Origin: Ctena decussata
Lineage: Eukaryota > Mollusca > Bivalvia > Lucinida > Lucinidae
Assembly: GCA_963989385.1 (NCBI GenBank)
Contig: OZ022499.1
Span: 79,163,903-79,227,902, forward strand
Length of the DNA stretch: 64,000 nt
Direction of reading: 5' to 3'
Under the pieces are notes generated by a model that worked only from the letters and a program-made list of their open reading frames with translations, did not search any database and was not told where the DNA came from. The position numbers and the translations under genes are program-made. Every line of letters begins with the position of its first letter. The first letter of the stretch is position 1. Shown piece after piece: positions 34,096-45,580 of the stretch.

Positions 34096-35458
34096 GAGTG
34101 TAAATATTTCTCTGTACATTTGTATAGCTGAAGTAAGAAGGCAACATTAGAGAGTGTTATAAAAGCAAGAAAGGGTCCACACAACCCCCACCCGCACCTA
34201 CTATAATCCAAAATCCAGATCAGCCAACTCCGGCATAAGGGCAGTCTGGTCAGTCTAGCATCAGCATGAAAGATGAAGAATATATATATGCCGAAAAAAG
34301 ACAGATCCAACGAATGCATCGGCGCTGGACAGTGTGCCGGCTGCTCTGACTAGTCAGATTATGCGATGCCCTAAGGCCTATTTTTCGCGACGCCGCTGCA
34401 TGATTTTTTGGAAAAGCTAATGCTTTGCGCTAAGCTACATATAAACACTGTTTCTTATACAAGTTTTGGTTTATTTCTTAGGATGCAAAGCCAAATACTT
34501 TGCATTGCATTCAGAGTTTCATTTTTTATGCAATCAGTTTATAAAAAGCAAAAGAAATGTGGACAAGTTTAAGGCACTTTTAAAAGAAAAACGTGCTTTT
34601 TAACGGAAATATAGTTTGGATTACCAAACGCCAGCGTGTACGATGTATGATGACGTAGGTTATGCAGTGCACAACTAACGGAAATATTTAAAAAAAAAGT
34701 ACATGTACTATCAAAAATAGAATGTTATTTTTAGCAGATGAGGCAAACTTCGGATATGGATAAAAATAGACAAACGGACAAGGTCTTTGTTTATGTCTGT
34801 GAAGAAAGTAATAAAGAAATGCTGTCTCAAACCGGAACGAACGTTTTGTTTGTTATGTCTGTGAAGAAAATAATGAAGAAATGCTGTCTCAAATCGGAAC
34901 GAACTTTCCGATCTCTTTTGCTTAATTGCGGCCATAGAACGAATCGTTGCAGTACACACTCTCCTGGTATTTTCCGACTAAGCGTGACGTATCGTTTCTT
35001 CCGAAAATAACTCGGTATCACTAAACCACCTGAATACTGGCTTGCGCTCGAAAGCGCAAGCCAAAAAGAAAGAAAAAATCCAACAACAGAGACAGGATAG
35101 AAGTAATATAATGCCTCCCTCTTTTGCTTTTTAAATATCCTTAATAAAGTGTTGGGGTGTCTTGCGTAGGGGGCTTAAGAGTACACAATAACAGGAAATA
35201 TAGTGTTTGTAAAATAAATCCTCTCCATATCTTAAAGCAACAATGTTTAATTGTAAACCTAACTTTGGAATTTATTTCCTCACTTACTAGCTGATTGAAC
35301 CATGATCTTTATCAGCCTGATCAGCGATTGAGAAGATTAGCGTGTGATTGGGGTAGTAACAGTAGCTTAACCTTATTGTAATCCAAATACCACCTGTCAC
35401 CAAGGATAGAGTATCATTTGAATAGGTGAACGTGACAAGATTCCAAAGTGAAGAGAGG
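34096..35458. other. No gene; 62-bp tandem duplication at 34792-34915
   Basis: TATGTCTGTGAAGAAA.TAAT.AAGAAATGCTGTCTCAAA.CGGAACGAAC occurs twice, starting at 34792 and 34854. Short frames on both strands follow the duplication and are not supported as genes. A hairpin CTTGCGCTCGAAAGCGCAAG lies at 35041-35060. Confidence 0.55.
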
Positions 35459-35655
35459 AAGGATGCAGGGATGGATGACCTGCAACTTTACATCCTCCTC
35501 AACAGTATTTCAGTCATATCAGGATGATTGGAGGGTATATAAGGCTGTGTGCAATGAAATCCTGTTTACATTGGAAAAGATTTGCGCCTCAAGTCACTGA
35601 ATCTGGGACTGCTCGATCAGCAGGCCAGCGCTTAATCCATCAAGCTACTGAGGCA
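35459..35655 (-). mobile_element. SINE family 2, minus copy
   Basis: Read on minus: a degenerate tRNA-like head (GCCTCAGTAGCTTGATGGAT, TGCTGATCGAGCAGTCCC), a body with TGTAAACAGGATTTCATTGC, TATATACCC, CCTGATATGACTGAAATACT, and the ATCCATCCCTGCATCC tail. The A box region is present, so this copy is longer than the one at 29918. Confidence 0.78.
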
Positions 35656-35829
35656 GGGGAGAAGATGCATTTCCTAATTACCCAACATAAAGGGATACTC
35701 TCGGTCATCAAGTTGAAGCAGTATGATTTAGGTCTGCACTGCTTGCTTATATAGGGTCAATATGGAGCTGTATTTGCTACTAGGGAACATTGAGGGCCTA
35801 AAGGAACACTTGGGTATCTGATTATGATC

Positions 35830-36055
35830 TACACTGTTCATTTGAAGTCAGTTTTAAAACACTTCAATGCCAAAAATGAGAATACATGTAGTTGAATTTG
35901 CAAATAGTGTAGATCCAGATGAGGTGGCTCATAATGAGCCACCTCAGCTGGATCTAGAGTTTGTCTTCCACTTTTTGAATACTCAGTATGATACAGCTTG
36001 GGGGGAACATTTTTATGAAAATTTGCAGACATAAATTTTGTGTCACATTAAGGTC
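35830..36055 (-). mobile_element. Palindrome-bearing MITE family A, copy 4
   Basis: Minus-strand copy with the palindrome at 35900-35964 (GATGAGGTGGCTCATAATGAGCCACCTC). Flanking segments are AATGCCAAAAATGAGAA on the left and GCAGACATAAATTTTGTGTC on the right. Confidence 0.75.
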
Positions 36056-37424
36056 ACTATGGTAGCAATTTATTATCTATATAGGTTACATGATGGTATC
36101 TATATCAAGTGAGCCAGGTGATGAGAAAATTGTTTTTAAGCATTATGGGAACTGCACAAAGAAGACTGTGCATATTGTGCAGTCTGGTCAGAAGATATGC
36201 AAATGGGCAGCTAGGCTTTAAACTTGGATACCATGTATGGGTCTGTGGAAGCTGGCTCTAGCTTATGAAGTTGCCATGTGGCTATGACAGGACTGGTTTT
36301 CTCATGAAGATGGTCAAATGTGGGTGGTGTGTGTTGCTGCATATCTACTAGTATGGACAGGATAGGATCTGTTATAAGGTCAAGTTCCTTCTATGGTTAT
36401 AACTTACGGTTACATTGACATCTCATACTCTGCCAGTTTTTAATCAGCTGATGTTGTACCTCACTAGTGCTGTTGGTAATTGTGCTACCTACAGTATCTA
36501 CAGTAGCACAAAATACCTTTACTTGGCTCTGTGCAGTTTTGCAACAGCTTTTTTTTTTGCGTCCAGTTCTCATAAAGATTCAGGGGACCGAATCCGGACA
36601 GAAACTTATCCATGTCCTCTCCAATTCTAAGAAGAGTCTTGCTATTGTTTGTAGCAGTTTGTCTTCAAATGGTATCATTACTTTATTATAATAATCCATA
36701 TTTATTACAATGATAATTTGTTGATAGATTACCCAGTTTGAAGCATTTGCAATATTTGTGACACTGATTTGTTTGTAAGCTTTGATTTTGTATGTGACAA
36801 CATTCTGAATGGCATCCCTGGGATCTGAGTGTGAAAGTTCTCTGTGGGGCACCTGCCAGCTATGATTGATCAATTAGTATCGTAATGACCCTCAATATCG
36901 GAACAGAAATGCCTGCGCAAACATAGCAGACCCTGATCAGACTGCTCTTTAGGAGGAGCAGTCTGAACAAGGTCTGCTATGTTTGCTGACTGCTTTGAAG
37001 AACATTACCAGATAAAATGAATGAAAAGGACCTGTCTGAGTCTGTACATGGTTGAGTCCGAAAGAAACGTTGAGATGTTGGAATATTTTAGGAAATAGTG
37101 GCATCAGTGAACATGAATGAATTTAAATTGTATCACTTGCACATCAGAATAATTGTGTAGTTTTACACATGTGTTGCACAAGAAAAGAGGCGATTGTAAA
37201 TTTGAGTGGTTACAATGTAGAACAGATTTTTTTCTCATTGAGGTATAATATGTGTTAATTATGGCATTTGTCATCATCAGGGGTAGTAATATGTCCATTG
37301 TTGTTTTTCTGCCTACCAGCTTTCTGTGGAAGTAATAAAAGGTGTAATAAGTAACAAAAGCTCATCAGTGGGATCAGTTGGGTTAACCATGAATCAAGAA
37401 TTCTCATGGTACAGCTTACGGTAA
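36056..37424. other. No gene; small fold-back at 36917-36986
   Basis: GCAAACATAGCAGACC..TGATCAGACTGCTC pairs with GAGCAGTCTGAACAAGGTCTGCTATGTTTGC, about 30-bp arms. It resembles 43418-43505. Overlapping frames at 36415-36691 and 36580-36873 show no domain. Confidence 0.55.
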
Positions 37425-37640
37425 AACCCTTACGGTAAAACCTGTCTTAGTGACCACCTCTATTAAGCAAGCAAGCATGAATTCAGGTCCCAAAACAGGC
37501 AAATACATTTGAAATGTGCAAGCACCTGTCTTAAGCAAGCTGGGGTGGTGGGGTCGGGTGATGGTGCTGGATAACTTCCAGTGCTGCGGTGTCCTGCTAA
37601 CTTGTAGTACTTAGTAGTGCAAGGGCCTACTGTGCTTGCA
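37425..37640. repeat. Repeat with CAAGCACCTGTCTTAAGCAAGC motif
   Basis: CGGTAAAACCTGTCTTAGTGACCACC and AAGCAAGCAAGCATG/GCAAGCACCTG segments resemble those at 20950-21090 and, more loosely, the MITE at 21882-22063. A right inverted end was not found. The C-rich minus frame 37463-37648 is incidental. Confidence 0.45.
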
Positions 37641-37670
37641 GTAGGCATTGTTTGGACTTTTTAGCTCACC

Positions 37671-40594
37671 AGAGCCGAAGGCTCCCGGGGAGCTGATAGG
37701 ATAGGCAGTTGTCCGTCGTCGTCGGCGTCTGCGTCTGTCGTATGTCGTCTGTCGTATGCCGTCGTCGTCGTCCGTCAACACTTTTAAACAACATCTCCTC
37801 TGAAGCCACTGGGCCGATTGGGCCCAAATTTCATCTGTAGCATCCTTATGTTGGGGGATTGAAAGTTTGTGTTTTTAGCTCACCTGAGCACGAAGTGCTC
37901 AAGGTGAGGTATTGTGATCGGTCTTTGTCCGTCGTCCGTCGTCCGTCGTCCGGTCGTGCGTCCGGCGTCAACTTTTGCTTTAAACAACTTCTTCTCCAAA
38001 ACTGCTAGCCGGATTTCAAAATAATTTCACAGAAATGTTCCTTGGGGGACTCTCTACCAAAATTGCTCAAATGGTACCGCTCCGCTGAACAATATGGCCG
38101 CCAGAGCTAAAAATAGAAAAACCTTTAAACGACTTCTCCTCCAGAACTGCTGGGCCGATTTTGAAATAATTTCACAGAAATGTTCCTTAGGAGACCCTCT
38201 ACCAAAATTGCTCAAACGGTTCTGCTCCGCTGAACAATATGGCCGCCAGAGCTAAAAATAGAAAAACCTTTAAACAACTTCTCCTCCAAAACTGCTTGGC
38301 AGATTTTGAAATAATTTCACAGAAATGTTCCTTAGGAGACCCTCTACCAAAATTGCTCAAACGGTTCCGCTCCGCTGAACAATATGGCCGCCAGAGCTAA
38401 AAATAGAAAAACCTTTAAACGACTTCTCCTCCAAAACTGCAGGGCCGATTTTAAAATAATTTCACAGAAATGTTCTTTAGGACACCCTCTACCAAAATTG
38501 CTCAAACGGTTCCGCTCCGCTGAACAATATGGCCGCCAGAGCTAAAAATAGAAAAACCTTTAAACGACTTCTCCTCCAAAACTGCTGGGCCTATTTTGAA
38601 ATAATTTCACAGAAAGGTCCCTTACGAGACCCTCTACCAAAATTGCTCAAACGGTTCTGCCCCGCTGAACAAAATGGCCACCAGAGCTAAAAATAGAAAA
38701 AAGCTTTAAACATCATCGTTTCTAACGCCAATGGCTCGATTTCAAAAAAAATTCACAGAAATGTTTTACTCATGGCTCTGACCAAAAATTGCTCAGACGG
38801 TTCCGCTCAGCTGAACAAAATGGCCGCCAGAGCTAAAAATAGAAATAAATCTTAGAATGGCACAGAGGGCACAGTTATGATCCAATCATCATGAAACTTT
38901 GTCAGAATGTTTATCTTAATGAAATCTAGACCATCTTCGAAACTGGGTCATGTGGGGTCAAAAACTAGGTCACTGGGTCAAATCTTAGAAAAACCTTGTG
39001 CACACTCTAGAGGGCACAGTTATGATCCAATCTTCATGAAACTTTGTCAGAATGTTTATTTATATAAAATCTAGGCCAAATTTGAATCTGAGTCTTGTGG
39101 GGTCAAAAACTAGGTCACTAGGTCAAGTATTAGAAAAACCTCATGTACACTCTAGAGGGCACAGTTATGATCCTATCTACGTGAAACATTGTCAGAATGT
39201 TTACTTTCATGAAATTTATACCAGATTTGAAACTGGGCCATGTCAGGTCAAAAACTAGGTCACTAGGCCAGTTCTTAGAAAAACAGCGTGAACGCTTTTG
39301 ATGACACAGTTTTGTTCTAATCTTCATGAGACTTTGTCAGAATGTTTGTCTCCAACGAATCTGGACCAAGGGTGCAACTTGGTCATGTTGGGTCAAAAAG
39401 TAGGTCACTAGGTTAAACCTTAGAAAAACATTGTGTACACTCTAGAAGGCACAGTTTTGATAACTTTGCCAGAATGTTCATATCCAAGAAATCTAGACCA
39501 GGTTTGGAACTTGGTCATGTAGGGTCAAAATCTAGGTCATTAGGATAAATCTTATAAAAACCTTAGGTACACAATAAAGGGTTCATTTTCCATTTAATCT
39601 TTGTGAAACTCTGTCAGTCATATGGATGTCTCTGAGGTTAAGTTCACAGGATACTCAGGTGAGCGATCCAGGGCCATCATGGCCCTCTTGTTTATGAAAA
39701 TCTGCCCTTTAGTTTGGTTGCTATGGCAACTTAGAGTTCCCATAGACTTATAATGGGGAAAATTGAAAAATGGCATTTTCTGCCAAGCCTTTGCAGAAAT
39801 GTTGACAGAAGTTTTATAGAAATGTTCCTTGAGAAGTCTTCTATCATCTGTATGTTTTTTTGGCCCACTGCCTTTTTATTGGTTGCCATGGAAACCAAAA
39901 TGCAATCAAAAAGTAAAAAAAATACTTAAAAACTATCTCCTCTGAAACCACTGGGCGGATGAGGCCCAGCTGTCATCTGGAGTAGACTCAGGCTGGGGGA
40001 TTGAAAGTTTGTGTTTTTTTATGAAAATCTGCCCTTTAGTTTGGTTGCTATGGCAACTTAGAGTTGCATTGACTTATAATGGGGAAAATTGAAAAATCAC
40101 ATTTACTGCCAAGCCATTGCAGATATGTTGACAAAACTTTTATACAAATGTTTCTTGAGAAGTCTTCTATCAGCTACATGTTTTTGGTCCACTTCCCTTT
40201 TTATTATTGGTTGTCATGGAAGCCATAAAGCAAAAGAAGGAAAAAAATCCCTTAAAAAATGATCCCCTCTGAAGCCACTAGGCCGATTGAGCTGATTTTA
40301 TCTTTAGTATCCTTGGGCTGAGGAAGTGAAAATATGTGTTTTTCTTTTATGAGAATCAGCTCTTTTGTTTGGTTGCTATGGCAAATTAGAGTTGCATTGA
40401 CTTACAATGGGGAAAATTTTACTGCAATCAAAATATGGAAAACAGTTATATATTTTGTTATCAACTCAACAGACTGTCAGACTGAGACTTTGTGGTAGTA
40501 TATTTTGTATTAGCCTGTACAAATGTGACAGCAGTTTTGAAAGCAATTTTGAGCTAGAGATCTGGTGAGCTTTGTGGCCCGTGGGCCTCTTGTT
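37671..40594 (+). mobile_element. Pearl/Helentron-like element, AGCTCACCAGA family, copy 2, with nested element
   Basis: The ends AGCTCACCAGAGCC (37673) and TCTGGTGAGC...GGCCCGTGGGCC-TCTTGTT (to 40594) match copy 1. A GTCGTC microsatellite spans 37714-37777. Core units resume at 39692 after a second element (37876-39692) that entered between T residues of the host phrase GTTTGTGTTTTTTATGAAAATC. The 3' third is less conserved than in the copies at 46160 and 47848. Confidence 0.88.
37876..39692 (+). mobile_element. Pearl/Helentron-like element, AGCTCACCTGAG family, nested
   Basis: The 5' AGCTCACCTGAG with hairpin GAGCACGAAGTGCTC, and the 3' CTCAGGTGAGC with hairpin GGCCATCATGGCC then CTCTTGTTT, define it. 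A GTCCGTC microsatellite spans 37927-37972. Two unrelated tandem cores follow. The first is a 145-bp unit (ACTGC..GGCC.ATTT... at 38001, 38146, 38291, 38436, 38581). The second is another 145-bp unit (GCACAGTTATGATCC... at 38869, 39014, 39159, 39304). It is noncoding; minus frames repeat with the unit. Confidence 0.92.
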
Positions 40595-41736
40595 TTCTTT
40601 TGTCTCTCATTTCTTTTTCCCTCTCTCTGGGAGACAGCCCAATATAGATTGAAATGCTGTCTCAAAGGGCTGTTAAATCCAAAACAATCAACCAAATAAC
40701 TTAAGCAAGCAGATTTTGATTGTCCCATAGGTGCTGGTTTCATACAGGTTGGCCTGTATATCATTGACTGTCAACTTTAGATATGTAATTTTCTGCCATT
40801 ATTATAAAGGGAGACAACCATTGACTTCCTCTTTGTTTACCTGGGAGAGAAAACCTACTTAAAAAGAAAAGGCTTGATTAAGAAGGGAGACAGACATCTG
40901 ATGGCGGAGTTGATTTACCTGAAACACGTAACCATTCACCTTAATCAATGTTAAATTATATGTACAGGGTCTTAAGAAATAGTTGTGTGACATTTTCTGG
41001 ATTTTATGGTCCAGGAGACCAAATTTTGGATTAAGCTGCTTCCTCAGCTTGAAATAGGGAGAAATCAGTCAATTTAGGGAGGTTTTAGTCTCTCAAATGG
41101 ACCTTTGGTTTAGCCCAGCTGTATGATATTTTGGGTTTACATTGCATGTAAAGGCTGTAATAGAAATTTAATACTCAGATCACAGGTTGTTGTCATATTG
41201 TTAGGTTATTTTGCCAGCTGCTGATATAAATTGAGATTAAAAACTAAAAGCCAGAAGGGTAATATAACAGTAATTATAAACTTGGCATCAAGCTATCTCT
41301 ATTGAAGTCATATCTCACATAGTTGCCATGGCAGCGTTTAAACAAATATGGAGGCTATCTGGCAGATGCAGGTAGAAGCACATGCCGACATTACAAAAAG
41401 GTTATTATATGTGTACCGTAAGCTTGTAACAAGTTGTTAGACAAGTGTTTTGAGATGTCTCGGAACAAATGAATAATTCTGTGACATTGTGCCATTGGAT
41501 TCTCTGTTTGACGGATAATCTTTAACAATGAGTCATGAATGGTGTATTGCTGTATGACTAAAGATGCACTGGTGTCCATTGGTAAGCTGCATGAAAAATT
41601 ATTGTCTATTGCATCAAGAATTGAAAAATAATATGGAAAAGAGACAAATCAATATTCAATGTGCATTGATTTAAATACAAATGTTCAAATTGCATTGATA
41701 CAAAAAAGGAAAGAAAAAAAGTGATAATAATAAAAA
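40595..41736. other. No gene recognised
   Basis: AT-rich sequence with no domain-bearing frame and no repeat family that I could match. Confidence 0.5.
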
Positions 41737-43164
41737 TACCGTATTCGCCCCATTTACCGCACGGTGCGCTTAACTTTTTCAAAATTGCAACAAAAAGGTG
41801 TGGTTAAAAACCTTTCTAATAACCGCACACTCAGAACGAAAAAACCAACAAACGAACAGTCGAAATAGTCGGGAATACTGATCGGGGTGTTCGAAGTGTC
41901 ATGAAAATATTTAGTGTTCGAACTATTTGAATTGCCAATTTCCGGGAGAAAAACAATCTTATGTCAAGTCACAAATTATATCTCATACCTCTCAGTATTA
42001 AATATGTCCTCATTATGCATGTATTTCATTCTCTTTATCCTTCTTCATTATTCCAAATAGAAAGGAAAGTATTTCAACACATTTACAATGACCTAATATG
42101 TGATTGTTTAAACACGTCAGGTAAGTTTGTCAGTGCTCTGGCTATTCATTCATCGCAAGGGGTCTGCTTTAAATTCACGGGCTTCTATTAATAACACACT
42201 CATTCTAATTCTGGAAGATGCGGTCCTTTTGATCTTTCCTAATTCGGTCTGTCCTATATTACGTCCAAGGGTGCAGAAATATTGGCAATATGTCATGAGA
42301 AAGGTACCGTATTACATGTGCAAACAGCAAAGCCTTAGACCAGTCTGCGCATCTTAAAACAATTATTTTGCAAACTATCGGCGAATCCTGGAGATTTGTT
42401 AGACTGGTCAGTGTTCGCAAATGCACTGTATGATGCGGGTGTTTGCTGATCGAATGTGTCCTGAGGCCCTTTTGAGGCCCACGGGCCAGGTATGCCATTG
42501 ATATTAAAGCTATCCTATGGCTACCTCGAACCTTGTTTAAATGCACATACCATGCATATGCACAGGCTGGTTGCTTCGTTCAGTTTGCGCATGCATTCAG
42601 ACTGATTTTGTCAGGGAACAAGAGTTTGTCGTTATGATAATTTATTTCTTTTGCAACCCGAGTTTCTCATCTGTCGTTCATGTATCTTTCCCAAAGCACT
42701 TTTGCGCAGGTGCACATTTTCGCTATATATGACAAGAATTGCTCTTGAGAAATGGCGCCTTTTCGCATGTACTTAAGGCAAAGACTCAGTTGTAAGCTCG
42801 ATCCTTCTGGGATCAACTTGTACATTCCCATTGTTGATGCAGAGAATACGCTAATCAGACGGCGCAGATGTGTAAGCTGATCCGAGTCGCTGTTCGCACT
42901 CGTACACATCATAACACTTCTGCCAACTTCGTAAATATCGGCGAGGATGCCCGATTGACGTTTAGACCGATAGAGTTGCTCTCTTCGCACATTGCGTCGG
43001 GAAAACAAAACTGAAAACGAAACAGTAATGGTAAGTTGAACTTGATGCATTTGATTTTGTGAGTTTCAAAAGGAAAAAGCAGTGTGCGCTTATGCATTTT
43101 TTTTCGGAAATGGCCTTGGTGTGCGGTTATAGGGGCATGTGCGGTAAATGGGGCGATTACGGTA
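41737..43164. mobile_element. DNA transposon with 26-bp TIRs, nonautonomous
   Basis: TACCGTATTCGCCCCATTTA-CCGCAC at 41737-41762 is inverted with one mismatch at 43139-43164. The TA at each end may be the target duplication, which would suit a Tc1/mariner or pogo-like element; this is an inference. A second inverted pair, AACCGCACAC...GTGTGCGGTTAT (about 41820 and 43118-43131), lies inside the termini. The longest internal frame (minus, 42667-43050, 127 codons) has no transposase motif that I recognise. Confidence 0.85.
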
Positions 43165-43417
43165 ATAAGAAATCAGTAAAATAACAGTAAAGCTTTGGAA
43201 ATACTGAAAGAAAAAAAATAGTAATAACCATATATATTGGGACATATGGATGAAATACTGGTTACTAAAAACTAGTTGCATCTGCACTGTACAGTTGTTA
43301 CAATATATAAGAAATGATCTTTTATATTTAGTATTTGGAGACCTTAACCAATAACAATCCTAAAGTTGGAACAAATCAAGTTTACTATCTGGCAATTTGT
43401 CAAGCATCTGTTGTATG

Positions 43418-43505
43418 GCAAACAATGTAAACCCTGATCAGACTGCTCCTACAAATCAGACTGCTCCTTGTAGGAGCAGTCTGATCAGGGTGTCCACTGT
43501 TTGCT
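43418..43505. repeat. Small fold-back element
   Basis: GCAAACAATGTAAACCCTGA-TCAGACTGCTCC pairs with GGAGCAGTCTGATCAGGGTG-TCCACTGTTTGC. A partial direct repeat of CAGACTGCTCCT lies in the loop. Related pieces lie at 36917-36986, 52000-52060 and 57866-57922. Confidence 0.8.
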
Positions 43506-43579
43506 CAAGTATTTTTGTCCCAATATTTAGGAACAAAAGGAAGTTGCTTTGCAACTTAAATGACACAAAAAATGTATTT

Positions 43580-43805
43580 CTGCCGCGACACGAGAACACC
43601 AACAATGTGGTTGTGCACCTAGCGCAGACTCAGATCAACCTGGGCATCCGCCCAGTCTGATCAGAGTCTTCGCTGTCCACATGGAGGTAGCGTAGACTTA
43701 AGCACTTTGGGAAGAGTCTGATCAGACTGGGCAGATGCCCAGGCTGATCTGAGTTTGTGCTGGGCTCACAGCCACTTTGTTGGTTTTCTCGTTTTGCAGC
43801 TCATT
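43580..43805. repeat. Fold-back element, copy 2 of the 20291-20510 type
   Basis: TGCCGCGACACGAGAACACC and CCAACAATGTGGTTGTG on the left pair with CAGCCACTTTGTTGGTTTTC and TCGTTTTGCAGCTCATT on the right, with GCGCAGACTCAGAT.A.CCTGGGCATC arms inside. It aligns with the copy at 20291-20510 in both arms and in the CATGGAGGTAGCGTAGAC-type loop. Confidence 0.88.
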
Positions 43806-44217
43806 GCTGTATTTCTTTTTTCCTCTCATCAAAATTACAACAACTGCAGTGGTTTTCTGTCTGTATTGGCTTTTATGTATGTCGTCATGGAAACAGAACT
43901 AAACATTCCAAGCTGCTGTATGGTGTAATATTCACCAACAGATGTATGCATGGTTCACTGATTGTCATGGTGATGTTATCCTTTGTAAAGTTTTATTAAA
44001 GTTTTACTGTAAACTAGCGTAACAGCCTGTAGAATATGGATTCAGTGGGAAGTTAAATATTGTAATAAAATGGGACAGAAAAAAAATGGACGGGATAAAC
44101 AGGCCTTTGGAGTTTGTCAAAAAAATGAAAAGGAATACATGTATAATGAAATATCTAAAATGAACTAGGGGGTGAGTTTATAAATCAATGAGAAACTGGT
44201 TTCTTGAAATTTCTGTA

Positions 44218-44385
44218 TACATGTCCTTTTCAACAGTATTTCAATCTGATTAAGGTGATGGGTGATAATGAAAGGCTGTGTTCAATGGAATCCAGCTAAG
44301 GGTTGACTGGATTTCTGCCTCTAGCAGGACTCTGACCAGGGACCGCTAGATGCTAACCCGCTGAGTTACTGTGGCTCTTCTGGGT
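44218..44385 (-). mobile_element. SINE family 2, minus copy, diverged
   Basis: Read on minus: AGCCACAGTAACTCAGCGGG..., AGCGGTCCCTGGTCAGAGTCC (degenerate B box), then a body with AGCCTTTCATTATCACCCATC, CAGATTGAAATACTGTTGAA. The CATCC tail is not evident. Confidence 0.7.
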
Positions 44386-44734
44386 AGAACTTCTGGAATA
44401 TATATACATATATATGTGTATTTATGAAAAATTTGTTTTGATTATGACCGGTTACATTGTTAAAAAGTTCTGATTGTAATTTCAGAGCCCAAGAAAATAT
44501 AGGGTATTGGCGGTAATTATGAGATTTTCCATTCTCAGATATCTTGTGACCCTATATTTGAACCACCTAACAGGAGGTTCCGATGCGGTCCCACAAGAAA
44601 CATTCCTTACTTCTTAATCAGAATGTTTTTCCATAATTATCATCAGCACTGTCTTTTCCCCTCTTGTGATAGTCCCCTACCCCCATTCTCCCCAGTCTAG
44701 AGCTTTATAATTGTTTGATTTTTATATTTTTCAG

Positions 44735-45329
44735 GTTTTATAATTCTCAAGAGGTGATTATGGCGCCGACCTTGAATATAGATGAAAGTGATGCATCTAT
44801 GCGGCAGAGACTTGTGAACAGTTTAAGTCAAAGTTTTCCAGGTAGTGCACTGTCAAAAGCTCTGCAGTGTATGAATGACTCGGACGATGACATGAAAGAT
44901 CCTCTAAGCAGTAGTTGTTTCGCAGAGTTACGTCTTGATAAGGAAGCTGCGGACGATGATGATGAACTCACGAGTTTGTCATGGTTACAGGATGGTAACT
45001 TGCTCAAGGACATAAATGCGGGTGAGGATGATGAGGATATGAAAGAAAATGGAGACATAAAAAGTGAATTTCCTCAGACACATCCATGTCATGTGCCATA
45101 TAACCCCCATAAACATGTGAACAGTAAGCCTCCTTATTCGTTCAGTTGTTTAATATTCATGGCTATTGAGGACTCCCCGCAAAAGAAGCTTCCAGTGAAA
45201 GACATTTATCAGTGGATATTAAGCCATTTTCCGTACTTCCAGAATGCTCCGACTGGGTGGAAGAACTCGGTCAGACATAATCTCTCGCTCAACAAATGTT
45301 TCAAGAAGGTGGACAAGGACAGGGGACAG
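44735..45329 (+). CDS. FOXN3: FOXN2/3-type forkhead factor, first coding exon
   Basis: This exon opens after a strong acceptor (T-rich tract, TTTTTCAG, to 44734), with 25 bases of 5' leader before ATG at 44760. It ends at 45329 before GTAATT, giving 190 codons in phase 0. Residues 1-120 are acidic: SALSKALQ and [20 protein letters not shown] match the conserved N-terminal segment of vertebrate FOXN3. The forkhead domain starts at about Lys123 ([18 protein letters not shown]) and includes the recognition helix [15 protein letters not shown], with His173 in the position that reads the DNA major groove. FOXN2/FOXN3 are nuclear DNA-binding proteins, mostly repressors; FOXN3 is also called checkpoint suppressor 1. 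FOXN2 and FOXN3 arose within vertebrates, so a mollusc gene is best called FOXN2/3. The upstream in-frame codons before the ATG (MIFIFFRF...) lie partly in the intron. Confidence 0.95.
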
Positions 45330-45369
45330 GTAATTTTATCATTATAGTTTGGTCTGCAACATATATAGG

Positions 45370-45580
45370 ATTTCAGCACTTAAAATGCCAAAAACGAGAA
45401 TAGTTCAATTTGCAAACAGGGTAGATTCAGATGAGGTTGCTTATGATGAGCCACCTCATCTGGACCTACCCTGTTTGCCCTCTAGTCTTAAAGTGCTCAA
45501 TATGATATTGCTTGGATAAAACATTTTTTGGCATGCTTGTCTTCAGTTTGTTTGCTTGTTATTGCTTTAAGGGGCATATT
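45370..45580 (-). mobile_element. Palindrome-bearing MITE family A, copy 5 (FOXN intron)
   Basis: Palindrome at 45412-45479 (GCAAACAGGGTAGATTC ... GGTTGCTTATGATGAGCCACC). Outer ends are ACTTAAAATGCC on the left and GCTTTAAGGGGC on the right, each containing TTAA or its remnant. It lies only about 40 bases past the FOXN exon. Confidence 0.78.

Larger units (their letters stand above)
43165..44734. other. No coding gene; fold-back elements and a SINE
   Basis: Contains fold-backs at 43418-43505 and 43580-43805 and a SINE at 44218-44385 (separate entries). The last 30 bases are a T-rich tract ending TTTTTCAG, the splice acceptor of the FOXN exon. Whether this stretch is the first FOXN intron or includes a promoter cannot be told. 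Confidence 0.6.

Noticed and set aside
42667..43050. 127-codon minus-strand protein
   Set aside because: No conserved motif, and it lies inside a TIR element. Kept only as a possible captured sequence.
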